Positions 56,479 to 64,000 of a stretch of DNA of 64,000 bases are shown here, piece after piece (the first letter of the stretch is position 1; each line of letters starts with the position of its first letter). The DNA is from Brasilonema angustatum HA4187-MV1 (GTDB lineage: Bacteria > Cyanobacteriota > Cyanobacteriia > Cyanobacteriales > Nostocaceae). Below the pieces are notes generated by a model. That model saw only the letters and a list, made by a program, of their open reading frames with translations. It ran no database searches and was not told the origin of the DNA. Location: the NCBI GenBank assembly GCA_019359695.1, contig JAHHGV010000021.1, forward strand, positions 62,001 through 126,000. Reading direction: 5' to 3'. The position numbers and the translations under genes are program-made.

Positions 56479-57591
56479 TTAGCGTCTTCCTCCCTGAATC
56501 TTGTCAAAAACAGTTCCATCTGCAAAAAACTTCTTCTGAACTGCGTCCCAGCCACCGAAGTTTGAAACTGTGTAGAGTTTGCCAACCTTCGGAAACTGTT
56601 TCTGTGTTTCGCCAGCTACTGTAGAGTTAACAGAGCGAAACCCAACTTTAGTAAATTCCCGTTGTGCTTCTGGTGTGAAGAGGAACTTGACAAAAGCTTC
56701 TGCAACTTGCCGAGTACCGCGTTTATCCACCACCTTGTCTACCACAGCAACTGGGGCGTCAATGGAAACGTTGACTTGAGGAATCACCACAGTATTGTCA
56801 GATTCACCTTTCTGTTTAGCTAGGATCTCCTCATTTTCATAGTTCAACAATACATCGCCTTGATTTCGCTTGTAGAAGGTATCACTGGCTTCCCGCGCAT
56901 CCTTTGGCAGCACAGGGGTATTTTTGTAAACCTTAGAGACATAATCCAGGGCTTTTGTGTCATTTCCTCCAGATTGAGTTACTGAACCCCACAGTCCCAA
57001 GAAGTTCCAACGGGCACCTCCAGAAGTTTTGGGATTGGCAGTTATGACGCTGACTCCTGGTTTAACCAAGTCGTTCCAATCACGAATTTGTTTAGGATTG
57101 CCTTTACGAGTCACCAACGCAACCACCGACTTAGTGACGATCGCATTGTTAGGAGCCTTTTTTTCCCAGCCTGAACCGATTAGCCCTGCCTTCTGGATTT
57201 GGTTCACGTCTTGTCCTAACGCCAGCGCTACTACATCTGCTTCCAAACCATCAATGACTGCTCGTGTTTGGGAACCAGAACCACCGTAACTCTCCCGAAA
57301 AGTGACGTCCTGTTTACGCTCTTGCTTCCACTTTTTAACAAATAGTGGAATGATTTTTGAGTAAGCCTCTTTGGTCACAGCGTAGGAAACCAGAGTTAAT
57401 TCAAGTGGTTTTTGGTTCTGACTGATGAGTTCAGGCTTAGTGCTAGAAGTTGGGTTTTGTAGAGTCGCTCCTGCATAGACGGGTACGATCGCACCAACGC
57501 TTAAACCAGCAGCAATGAACAGGGTACGGGCACGGGTTGAAGACTTTTGCCACGGTTGTGAACAAGACTTCAAAGTTTTGATTAGATCCAT
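56479..57591 (-). CDS. sbpA: Sulfate-binding protein
   Basis: 370 residues from ATG 57591: signal peptide (RTLFIAAGLSVGAIVPVYAG) and the periplasmic sulfate-binding fold, with SYGGSGSQTRAVIDGLEADVV, NPKTSGGARWNFLGLWG, DAREASDTFYKRNQGDVLLNYENE and FTPEAQREF. It captures sulfate for the CysTW permease. Intact, and divergent from the rest of the cluster. The frame is open 42 codons upstream but the signal peptide fixes the start. Confidence 0.94.
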   Translation of the reverse strand: MDLIKTLKSCSQPWQKSSTRARTLFIAAGLSVGAIVPVYAGATLQNPTSSTKPELISQNQKPLELTLVSYAVTKEAYSKIIPLFVKKWKQERKQDVTFRESYGGSGSQTRAVIDGLEADVVALALGQDVNQIQKAGLIGSGWEKKAPNNAIVTKSVVALVTRKGNPKQIRDWNDLVKPGVSVITANPKTSGGARWNFLGLWGSVTQSGGNDTKALDYVSKVYKNTPVLPKDAREASDTFYKRNQGDVLLNYENEEILAKQKGESDNTVVIPQVNVSIDAPVAVVDKVVDKRGTRQVAEAFVKFLFTPEAQREFTKVGFRSVNSTVAGETQKQFPKVGKLYTVSNFGGWDAVQKKFFADGTVFDKIQGGRR

Positions 57592-58624
57592 TATTGAAAA
57601 TTGCTCCAGAAATAAAAATACGGTTATTTGATTGGGAAAAGTGTTTCTTGATATAATACAATTCCATAGACTGATTAAAAAATCAAGTACCTGTGCTAGC
57701 CATAACTCGCGATTCACAGAAATCAGTTTTTAAGACCAAGTGTGAGCAACTCAGTACTACAGGCTAGTTCCCTGACTAACAGCGTTTTTCAATTGATTTC
57801 ACTCCCGTTTCACCAAACCCTGAAAAACTGCAGTGCTGTATTACAAGTAACGGGTTTAGAGCTAACGTTTAAGCGGAAAAATCGCCCCAATGGTCAAGTG
57901 GTATACAAAAAGAATAACTTTTTATCGCTTCGCTCCTGGGTGTAGGGGTGTAGGGGAAAGACTTGAAAATGTACACCCCGCCCTCTTGCGCAATGGGGTT
58001 TAAAACCCCACCGTCTTTTACGGGAGCCAGTACTTGATGAGGGTCTCCCTCACGCTTGTTCTGGTGAGACAGCGCGAATGACGGCTCTCCCGCTCTCGGG
58101 CGTGACTGCGCTCTTCGCAGCGGAACCGGAGGTTCTCCCCGATAGCCCTCCGGGTTCCCCAGTCGCCTAGACGCCACATTCTTCAACGGGGGGAACCCCC
58201 GCACAGAAGTGGCTCCGGAGGGAGACCCTCCCGCAGCGCTGGACTCACCGTAAGGCGTGGCCGTTCCCACTAGGGGGTTGTCAACAAGACGGTTGGGGTC
58301 TAAAACCCCAACCGATTGCTCCCCCCCTACACCCTTACAGCCTTACACCCCTTCTTCTTTATGGGGCATCTTACGGAGGCACCGCAGTTTTTCGCGCTTT
58401 ATTAGCCCAACCCTCCTTCCCTCTTTCCCAGCCTACGGCGGGCGACCTACGCTAACACTCCTTCAAGAGTGATTCGTAACGGGTTGCAATCGCTGCCCGT
58501 GAAGCGTTCCTATAGAACTGAAGAGTGAATTTTTGTGGAATGAAACATTCGTACCAGATCAATTGAGCGATTCTGGATTATCTTGATCCCAGCCACTAGT
58601 CTAAAATTCAGAGTTTCAACATCC
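57592..58624. repeat. Spacer with dispersed repeats (copy 2)
   Basis: About 1 kb with no supported gene. The left part (to about 57,900) is AT-rich and holds the sbpA promoter. From 57,937 there are GGTGTAG units, TGGGGTTT/AAAACCCCA (57994-58010), a repeat block 58021-58261 matching 16,961 and 56,239, and CGGTTGGGGT/ACCCCAACCG (58290-58314). Confidence 0.8.
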
Positions 58625-59398
58625 ATGTGCCAACTGCTGGGAATGAATTGTAATGTACCAACTGATATTTGCTTTTCTTTTGAGGGCTTTTCGACGCGGG
58701 GAGGCAAAACTGACGACCATCGTGATGGTTGGGGCATTGCTTTCTTTGAAGGGAAAGGATGCCGATTTTTTTTAGATGCCAAACCCTCTGTTTTCTCTCC
58801 CGTAGCTGAGTTTGTGCGACACTACCCTATCCACTCCACTCACGTGATTGCCCATATCCGCAAAGCGACTCAAGGCAAAGTTGCTTTGGAAAACTGCCAT
58901 CCCTTCCGTCGTGAACTGTGGGGAAAATACTGGGTGTTTGCCCACAATGGAGATTTGCCAGGTTTTGATCCTAAGGACTTTAATTTTTTTCAACCTGTAG
59001 GCAACACCGATAGTGAAAAAGCTTTTTGTCTGATACTGGAAAGATTACGAGAATGTTTCCCTCAACACAAGCCTCCCTTGGAGAAACTAACGTCAGTCCT
59101 CACGGAAATCACTCAGGATATATCAGAAAAAGGTATTTTTAACTACTTACTTTCGGATGGCGAACACTTTTTTGCTCACTGCTCAACAAAACTCAGCTAC
59201 ATCGTACGTCAAGCGCCCTTTGCGGCTGCTCATTTAATTGACCAAGACGTAACTGTTGATTTTAGTGAATTGACCAGTCCGAGCGATCGCGTTGCTGTCA
59301 TCGCCACCACTCCTCTGACTGACAACGAAGTCTGGACGCAAATCCTCCCCGGAGAACTGCTAATCTTTGAAGATGGGTTACCCCATAAGTTTCCATAG
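58625..59398 (+). CDS. Class II glutamine amidotransferase (YafJ-like)
   Basis: 257 residues starting MCQLLGMNCN, so after Met removal Cys2 is the N-terminal nucleophile. Ntn-hydrolase features follow: HRDGWGIAFF, HVIAHIRKATQG, ENCHPF and WVFAHNGDL, plus GNTDSEKAF. These enzymes release ammonia from glutamine or hydrolyse related amides; the acceptor is unknown. ATG 58625 is required for the Cys2 nucleophile. Lies between the two sbpA copies with no obvious functional link. Confidence 0.9.
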   Translation: MCQLLGMNCNVPTDICFSFEGFSTRGGKTDDHRDGWGIAFFEGKGCRFFLDAKPSVFSPVAEFVRHYPIHSTHVIAHIRKATQGKVALENCHPFRRELWGKYWVFAHNGDLPGFDPKDFNFFQPVGNTDSEKAFCLILERLRECFPQHKPPLEKLTSVLTEITQDISEKGIFNYLLSDGEHFFAHCSTKLSYIVRQAPFAAAHLIDQDVTVDFSELTSPSDRVAVIATTPLTDNEVWTQILPGELLIFEDGLPHKFP

Positions 59399-59570
59399 CT
59401 GGTTTCTACAACAGTTTCTATAGCAATAGCTCCCAAAAACTTCCACTTTTCTTATCAAGAAGTGATGAATTTCTCTTGCATTTTCGGCAAATTCTATGTA
59501 TTATCTCTCACAATGAGCTATAAATACGGTTAAGTTAGCGCTATGCCGTAAAATGTCAGGGAAAAACAAT

Positions 59571-60730
59571 ATGAGTTTTTGGCAGCAGATCTTAGAATCA
59601 AAGCAAATATTCTTAAAAATAGTTAATAAATTTAGGTTTAATTCTATAAAAGGCTTTCTATCGCTGTTTTTGGTGGGAGTCAGTTTGAGTGTAGCGATCG
59701 CTGCTTGCTCTGGTAATGGTGCAAGTAATTCCTCCACTAGCACTGATGCAGGTGGTTCCACTGCAACTCCTGTAGCAGCCAACAAGCAAGATGTGAGATT
59801 AACTCTTGTTTCTTTTGCCGTCACAAAAGCAGCTCACGACGCTATTATTCCAAAATTTGTCGAACAGTGGAAGAAAGAACATAATCAAAATGTCTCTTTT
59901 GACCAAAGCTATGGGGGTTCTGGTTCTCAAACTCGTGCTGTGATTGATGGTTTAGAAGCAGATGTTGTTCACCTAGCACTTGGGTTAGACGTAGACAAAA
60001 TTCAGAAGGCTAAGTTAATTGAGCCAGGATGGGAGAAAGAATTTCCCAATAATGGCATTGTCTCCAAATCTGTTGCTGCATTAGTCACTCGCTCAGGCAA
60101 TCCAAAAGGTATCAAAACTTGGGCAGATTTGGCAAAGGATAATGTAAAGTTAATTACCGCTGACCCCAAAACCTCTGGTATCGCTCGTTGGAACTTCCTC
60201 GCGCTTTGGAATTCAGTCGCGAAAACAGGAGGAGGAGATCAAAAAGCGCTAGAATTTGTGACCAAGGTTTACAAAAATGTGCCTATTTTAACAAAAGATG
60301 CTCGTGAAGCAACTGATATCTTTGCTAAGCGGGGTCAAGGGGGCGGGGTCAAGGGGATGCGCTAATCAACTACGAAAACGAGATTATTCTTGCGCAACAA
60401 AAGGGCGAAAAAGTAGATTACGTCATTCCTGATGTAAACGTCTCCATCGACAATCCAATCGCAATTGTAGATCAGAACGTCGATAAACACCGAAATCGGG
60501 AAGTTGCTGAAGCTTTTGTCAAATACCTGTACACTCCAGAAGCACAGCAGGAATTTGCCAAAGTGGGATTCCGACCTATAGAAGAAACTCCACAGACCAA
60601 GGAACTTGCAAGCAAATATCCCAAGGTCAAAAGTCTAGGTACAGTTCAAGATTATGGCGGTTGGGATCAAATCCAAAAGAAATTCTTCGACGATGGAGCT
60701 GTTTTTGACCAAATTCAAGCAAAAAAATAA
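59571..60730 (+). pseudogene. sbpA: Second sulfate-binding protein, frameshifted by a 14-bp duplication
   Basis: A lipoprotein signal (LSLFLVGVSLSVAIAACSG) is followed by the sulfate-binding core (YGGSGSQTRAVIDGLEADVV, DPKTSGIARWNFLALWN, DAREATDIFAKRGQG). The frame then shifts and stops at 60365 (VKGMR). In the next frame the family sequence resumes as GDALINYENEIILAQQKGE and runs to YGGWDQIQKKFFDDGAVFDQIQAKK, stop 60728-60730. Removing one 14-bp unit at 60329-60356 restores one continuous gene. Head of the cysT-cysW unit. Start chosen at ATG 59571 with an AGGG site; ATG 59553 is possible. Confidence 0.93.
60329..60356 (+). repeat. 14-bp tandem duplication (GCGGGGTCAAGGGG x2)
   Basis: Two exact adjacent copies, 60329-60342 and 60343-60356, inside sbpA2. 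14 is not a multiple of 3, so the extra copy causes the frameshift. Confidence 0.95.
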
Positions 60731-60731
60731 A

Positions 60732-60759
60732 TAGTCATTAGTCATTAGTCATTAGTCAC
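60732..60759. repeat. Heptamer repeat (TAGTCAT)3 TAGTCAC
   Basis: Short tandem heptamers directly after the sbpA2 stop; an inverted ACTAATGACT follows at about 60768-60777, making a possible stem. STRR-type repeat. Confidence 0.85.
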
Positions 60760-60847
60760 TACTAACGACTAATGACTCCCTCATCTTCCCCCACTTCCCC
60801 TGCTCCCCTATCTCCCCCAAGTTCCCCTACTTTCTCACTCACTGCTT

Positions 60848-61735
60848 ATGACTATATCTTCACCTCCATCATCTTCACAGGAAAAACAGGTTCGTCGAAA
60901 ACCTCCAGGTTGGAAGAGCTACCTGGTTGGTTTGGCTAAGCTTCCCTGGACATGGCGAATTACTTTCTTGTACTTAGCTGTAATGTTGTTTTTACCAGTG
61001 ACTGCGATGTTACTGAAAGCAGGTACCGAACCTCCGGCTAAGTTTTGGGAAATTGCCACCAGTGAAATTGCGATCTCGACATACCAAGTCACTTTTTTAA
61101 CAGCGCTAGCAGCAGGTCTCATCAATGGTGTCTTTGGCACACTTATTGCTTGGGTGTTTGTCCGCTATGATTTTCCTTTTAAGCGTTTGCTTGATGCCAC
61201 TGTGGATTTACCGTTTGCGTTACCAACTGCGGTGGCAGGGCTAACTTTAGCGACAGTTTACAGCGACAATGGCTGGATTGGCTCAATACTTGCACCATTT
61301 GGGATTAAGGTTGCTTTCACTCGCTTAGGTGTAGCAGTGGCAATGATATTTATATCCTTACCTTTTATAGTTAGAACAGTGCAACCTGTACTGCTAGAAA
61401 TGGAAAAGGAAACTGAAGAAGCAGCTTGGAGCTTGGGTGCATCTGAGTCGCAAACTTTCTGGAAGGTTATTCTACCACCGTTATTTCCCTCGATATTGAC
61501 AGGTGTTGCCTTGGGTTTCTCGCGTGCAGTCGGGGAGTATGGCTCGACTGTCATTGTAGCCTCCAACACTCCCTTCAATGACTTAATTGCACCTGTGCTT
61601 ATTTTCCAGCGGTTAGAGCAGTATGACTATTCTGGAGCCACCGTTATCGGCGTGGTGTTACTAGCAATTTCGTTGGTAATGCTGCTGGGAATTAATCTTT
61701 TACAAGCTTGGGGACGAAGATATGACGCAAAGTGA
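60848..61735 (+). CDS. cysT: Sulfate ABC transporter permease CysT
   Basis: 295 residues, six membrane helices, with the ATPase-docking EAA loop [21 protein letters not shown]. Forms the sulfate/thiosulfate channel with CysW. Its 3' end overlaps cysW by 14 bases. The sbpA2 stop is 117 bp upstream. Confidence 0.94.
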   Translation: MTISSPPSSSQEKQVRRKPPGWKSYLVGLAKLPWTWRITFLYLAVMLFLPVTAMLLKAGTEPPAKFWEIATSEIAISTYQVTFLTALAAGLINGVFGTLIAWVFVRYDFPFKRLLDATVDLPFALPTAVAGLTLATVYSDNGWIGSILAPFGIKVAFTRLGVAVAMIFISLPFIVRTVQPVLLEMEKETEEAAWSLGASESQTFWKVILPPLFPSILTGVALGFSRAVGEYGSTVIVASNTPFNDLIAPVLIFQRLEQYDYSGATVIGVVLLAISLVMLLGINLLQAWGRRYDAK

Positions 61736-62618
61736 TGATTTTCCACAACCACATTTTCATTCAACGACAGGAGCAGAACCAGATACTCAAAAGCGTGTCA
61801 AACCAAGAAATATTGCGCCAGTCATTTTGATTGCGATCGCAGTGTTGTATTTAGCTTTGGTGATATATATTCCTGCCCTCAATGTCTTCGTCCAAGCTTT
61901 TAAAGGTGGGATTGGTGCATTCTTTTCTAACCTCAGCGCACCCAATTTTCTTCATGCAGCTTGGTTGACACTAGTTTTGGCTGTGATCACAGTACCTATA
62001 AATACAGTATTTGGTTTGTGCGCAGCTTGGGCGATCGCCCGCCGCCAGTTCCCAGGTCGTGCTCTTCTTTTAAGCATTATTGACCTGCCATTTTCCATCT
62101 CACCTGTGGTTGCAGGGTTGATGGTTGTGCTACTCTATGGGCGTAATGGCTGGTTCGGTTCGCTCTTAGGAGCACTGGATTTCAAAGTCATATTCGCTTT
62201 TCCGGGCATGGTGCTGGCGACAGCTTTCGTGAGTATGCCCTTTGTCGCGCGTGAAGTTATTCCCGTTCTAGAGGAGTTAGGTAGTGACCAAGAAGAAGCA
62301 GCCAGAACACTAGGTGCAAAAGATTGGCAGATATTTTGGCGCATCACCTTGCCAAATATCCGTTGGGGTTTACTTTACGGCTTACTGTTAACCAACGCCA
62401 GAGCAATGGGTGAATTTGGTGCTGTTTCGGTAGTCTCTGGAAACATTGCAGGCAAAACTCAGAGCTTACCTTTATTTATAGAGGATTCCTACAAACAGTA
62501 TCAAACTGAAGCAGCGTTCTCTGCTGCTGTCTTGTTAGGGCTGCTTGCAGTCGTGACTTTGGTGGTGAAGGAGATTGTGGAACGGAATACAGGTAAGAAA
62601 ACAAATGTGAAACATTAA
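61722..62618 (+). CDS. cysW: Sulfate ABC transporter permease CysW
   Basis: 298 residues with about six helices and EAA loop [21 protein letters not shown], and the CysW-type [29 protein letters not shown]. Overlaps cysT, so translation is coupled. No cysA ATPase gene follows within the window. Confidence 0.95.
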   Translation: MTQSDDFPQPHFHSTTGAEPDTQKRVKPRNIAPVILIAIAVLYLALVIYIPALNVFVQAFKGGIGAFFSNLSAPNFLHAAWLTLVLAVITVPINTVFGLCAAWAIARRQFPGRALLLSIIDLPFSISPVVAGLMVVLLYGRNGWFGSLLGALDFKVIFAFPGMVLATAFVSMPFVAREVIPVLEELGSDQEEAARTLGAKDWQIFWRITLPNIRWGLLYGLLLTNARAMGEFGAVSVVSGNIAGKTQSLPLFIEDSYKQYQTEAAFSAAVLLGLLAVVTLVVKEIVERNTGKKTNVKH

Positions 62619-62623
62619 AGCAG

Positions 62624-62917
62624 ATGTCTAGTAAGGCGGTAAATTCAGCTATGGTTGCAGACAATCAACTCACCCACAAACGAATTCGGATCAGAATTCC
62701 AAAAGACTATCACCAAGAACCTGTCATTTCTCGCTTGGTCTCAGACTATGGTCTCATTGTGAATATCACCGCTGCTATGTTGGGTTCCAATGGTATTGGA
62801 GATGGTTGGTTTGACCTAGATTTACAAGGAACTTCTGCACAAATTGATAGTGCCTTGACTTACATCAATGACTTGAATCTAGAAATTTGGCATGACATCG
62901 ATACGGGGAGTTGGTAA
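62624..62917 (+). CDS. NIL-domain protein 1
   Basis: 97 residues starting 5 bp after cysW, so co-transcribed. NIL domain: RIRIPKDYHQEPVISRLVSDYGLIVNITAAMLG...GWFDLDLQGT. NIL domains usually sit at the end of methionine ABC ATPases as ligand-sensing regulatory units; stand-alone copies occur beside cyanobacterial sulfate permeases. It may regulate the transporter. ATG 62651 is an alternative start. Confidence 0.85.
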   Translation: MSSKAVNSAMVADNQLTHKRIRIRIPKDYHQEPVISRLVSDYGLIVNITAAMLGSNGIGDGWFDLDLQGTSAQIDSALTYINDLNLEIWHDIDTGSW

Positions 62918-62988
62918 TGACTCATTCGTAATTTGTAATGACTAAGTTAATAGACCTCATTAAGTCTCTTACAAAAGTCAACTTTTTC

Positions 62989-63069
62989 TGAAACCACAGA
63001 GCAATACAGATACACATAGATAATTTCTCTGTATTGCTCTGCGTACATCTGGGCAGAGCTATGGTTTCA
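62989..63069. repeat. Nested inverted repeat between the two NIL genes
   Basis: Inner stem AGAGCAATACAGA (62998-63010) pairs perfectly with TCTGTATTGCTCT (63028-63040). Outer arms TGAAACCA (62989-62996) and TGGTTTCA (63062-63069) also pair. Weaker complementarity extends outwards (TTACAAAA/TTTTTGTAA). Fits a MITE-type element or a structured RNA. Confidence 0.65.
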
Positions 63070-63144
63070 AATATCCTTAAATCAGATTTTTGTAATAAAT
63101 CTCATGATGAACTAAAAGTTATTAATTACGAATTATGAATAACT

Positions 63145-63435
63145 ATGATTGGATCAACCTTTCAAAGCAGTAAGATCACAAAAATTCGCTTACGCCTGCA
63201 TATTCCCGGACATTACCAACAAGAACCTGTGATTTCTCGGCTGATTGCTATTCATGGTTTAATCGTTAATATTACGGGCGCAATGCTAGAAAAACAAACC
63301 AATGGAGAAGGACGCTTTGACCTGGAACTTCGTGGGACAATACCACAAATTAGACATGGTTTAGCTTACCTGGAATCTTTAAATATAAAAATTGTAGGTA
63401 AGCCAAACACTGAAGAAGATGGCTGGTCTTGCTGA
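63145..63435 (+). CDS. NIL-domain protein 2
   Basis: 96 residues, a paralogue of NIL-domain protein 1: RLRLHIPGHYQQEPVISRLIAIHGLIVNITGAMLE...GRFDLELRGTIPQ. Same strand, 227 bp further on, separated by the inverted repeat. Converges with the Crp-family gene. Confidence 0.85.
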   Translation: MIGSTFQSSKITKIRLRLHIPGHYQQEPVISRLIAIHGLIVNITGAMLEKQTNGEGRFDLELRGTIPQIRHGLAYLESLNIKIVGKPNTEEDGWSC

Positions 63436-63446
63436 CGCGTGCGCAG

Positions 63447-64000
63447 CTATATTTCATAGTGCCAAAGTTCTTCTTCTTTCAAGACAATCCGATGCAGGGG
63501 AAGACGATGAATCAACCCCTGTTCCTCTAATTGAGTGAGGACGCGAGTGATTGTCACGCGAGTTGAATTAAGCATATCAGCAATATCTTGATGAGTTAGG
63601 CGCAAGTCAATGAGATGTCCACTTTTTACTTCTCGACCAAATTTTTTTGCTAACCAACCTAAGAGTTTAATAAGCATGACTTCCACTGTTTTATGGCTAC
63701 GAATAACCATCAATTCTTCTGCCTGTTGAATGTGAGCAAGCATAACATCCGTGAATGGAAACCACCCTTCTAAAGGTATTATTGTTACCTCTACTTTTGT
63801 CAGACACTCAATCTGATATGGTTCAATTTTAGAAAACGCTTGACCAACAATATCTCTAGGTCCCCAAATACCCAAAGTCACAAGCGTACCATCTTCATGC
63901 CAAGTGACAATTCGCACAACTCCTGTTTCAATTTTCAACAAACTATTGTGCTTCAGGGGTAAGAATGAACGGGCCTTAAAGCTAAGTTTGATGTTTTGTT
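63447..64000 (-). CDS. cysR: Crp/Fnr-family regulator, probably CysR (N-terminus beyond window)
   Basis: Open to the right edge without a stop (…ARSFLPLKHNSLLKIETGVVR...), so the start is outside; about 184 codons are visible. It contains the end of the cNMP-type beta-roll, the long dimer helix and a C-terminal helix-turn-helix LTHQDIADMLNSTRVTITRVLTQLEEQGLI. Position next to cysTW and NIL genes suggests CysR, the Crp-family activator of sulfate uptake in Synechococcus. The symbol is inferred from context; NtcA is less likely here. Confidence 0.75.
   Translation of the reverse strand, partial: QNIKLSFKARSFLPLKHNSLLKIETGVVRIVTWHEDGTLVTLGIWGPRDIVGQAFSKIEPYQIECLTKVEVTIIPLEGWFPFTDVMLAHIQQAEELMVIRSHKTVEVMLIKLLGWLAKKFGREVKSGHLIDLRLTHQDIADMLNSTRVTITRVLTQLEEQGLIHRLPLHRIVLKEEELWHYEI

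Overview
The window is chromosomal DNA of a filamentous, heterocyst-type cyanobacterium (Nostocales). Grounds: a nifB-fdxN-nifS-nifU-glbN-nifH-nifD-nifK cluster with the cyanobacterial globin gene, nblA/nblB phycobilisome-degradation genes, a cyanobacterial FtsH, SphR/SphS phosphate sensing, HIP1 octamers (GCGATCGC, e.g. 10681, 11494, 12134), heptanucleotide tandem repeats (TGTTCCC) and a GC-rich dispersed repeat family. The species cannot be named from the sequence.

Layout. 1-6.5 kb: the 3' end of a modular polyketide synthase gene (DH-end, C-methyltransferase, KR, ACP, thioesterase), an O-carbamoyltransferase gene and a decayed IS110-type transposase. These abut a nifK that stops matching its family after about residue 427, so nifK is broken and the expected nifE/nifN are absent. 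6.5-16 kb: the nif operon on the minus strand; nifD and fdxN are uninterrupted and the 11-bp nifD-element core is present once, unoccupied. 17.3-23.8 kb: an oxidoreductase, then nifP, small genes, nifV, nifZ, nifT and a thioredoxin-like 2Fe-2S ferredoxin gene on the plus strand. 22.6-24.1 kb holds two different long tandem duplications. 24-31 kb: a CHAT/NTPase/TPR STAND protein and a Ser/Thr kinase. 31-33.5 kb: nblA (with a canonical NtcA site far upstream), nblB and a CBS protein. 33.6-45 kb: M42 peptidase, three pentapeptide-repeat proteins, TenA, a MITE-like inverted repeat, a phytase-like esterase, tRNA-Asp, gltX and ftsH. 45-51 kb: sphR-sphS-phoU and the divergent mntC / mntA-mntB metal transporter. 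51-56 kb: small secreted proteins, including a divergent pair sharing a C-x-C-x-x-C tail and two paralogues flanking a TauE permease and a nonsense-split DUF1634 gene. 56-64 kb: sulfate uptake: sbpA, a second sbpA frameshifted by an exact 14-bp duplication, cysT, cysW, two NIL-domain proteins and a Crp-family regulator (probably CysR) running off the right edge.

The genes form nutrient-acquisition modules (N2, P, Mn/Zn, sulfate) and starvation responses (NblA/NblB). The most unusual points are the nifK break beside a natural-product cluster, the CxCxxC secreted pair, the two disrupted genes (DUF1634, sbpA2) and the young TPR expansion in the CHAT protein. Functional calls rest on remembered family motifs; no database search was run.
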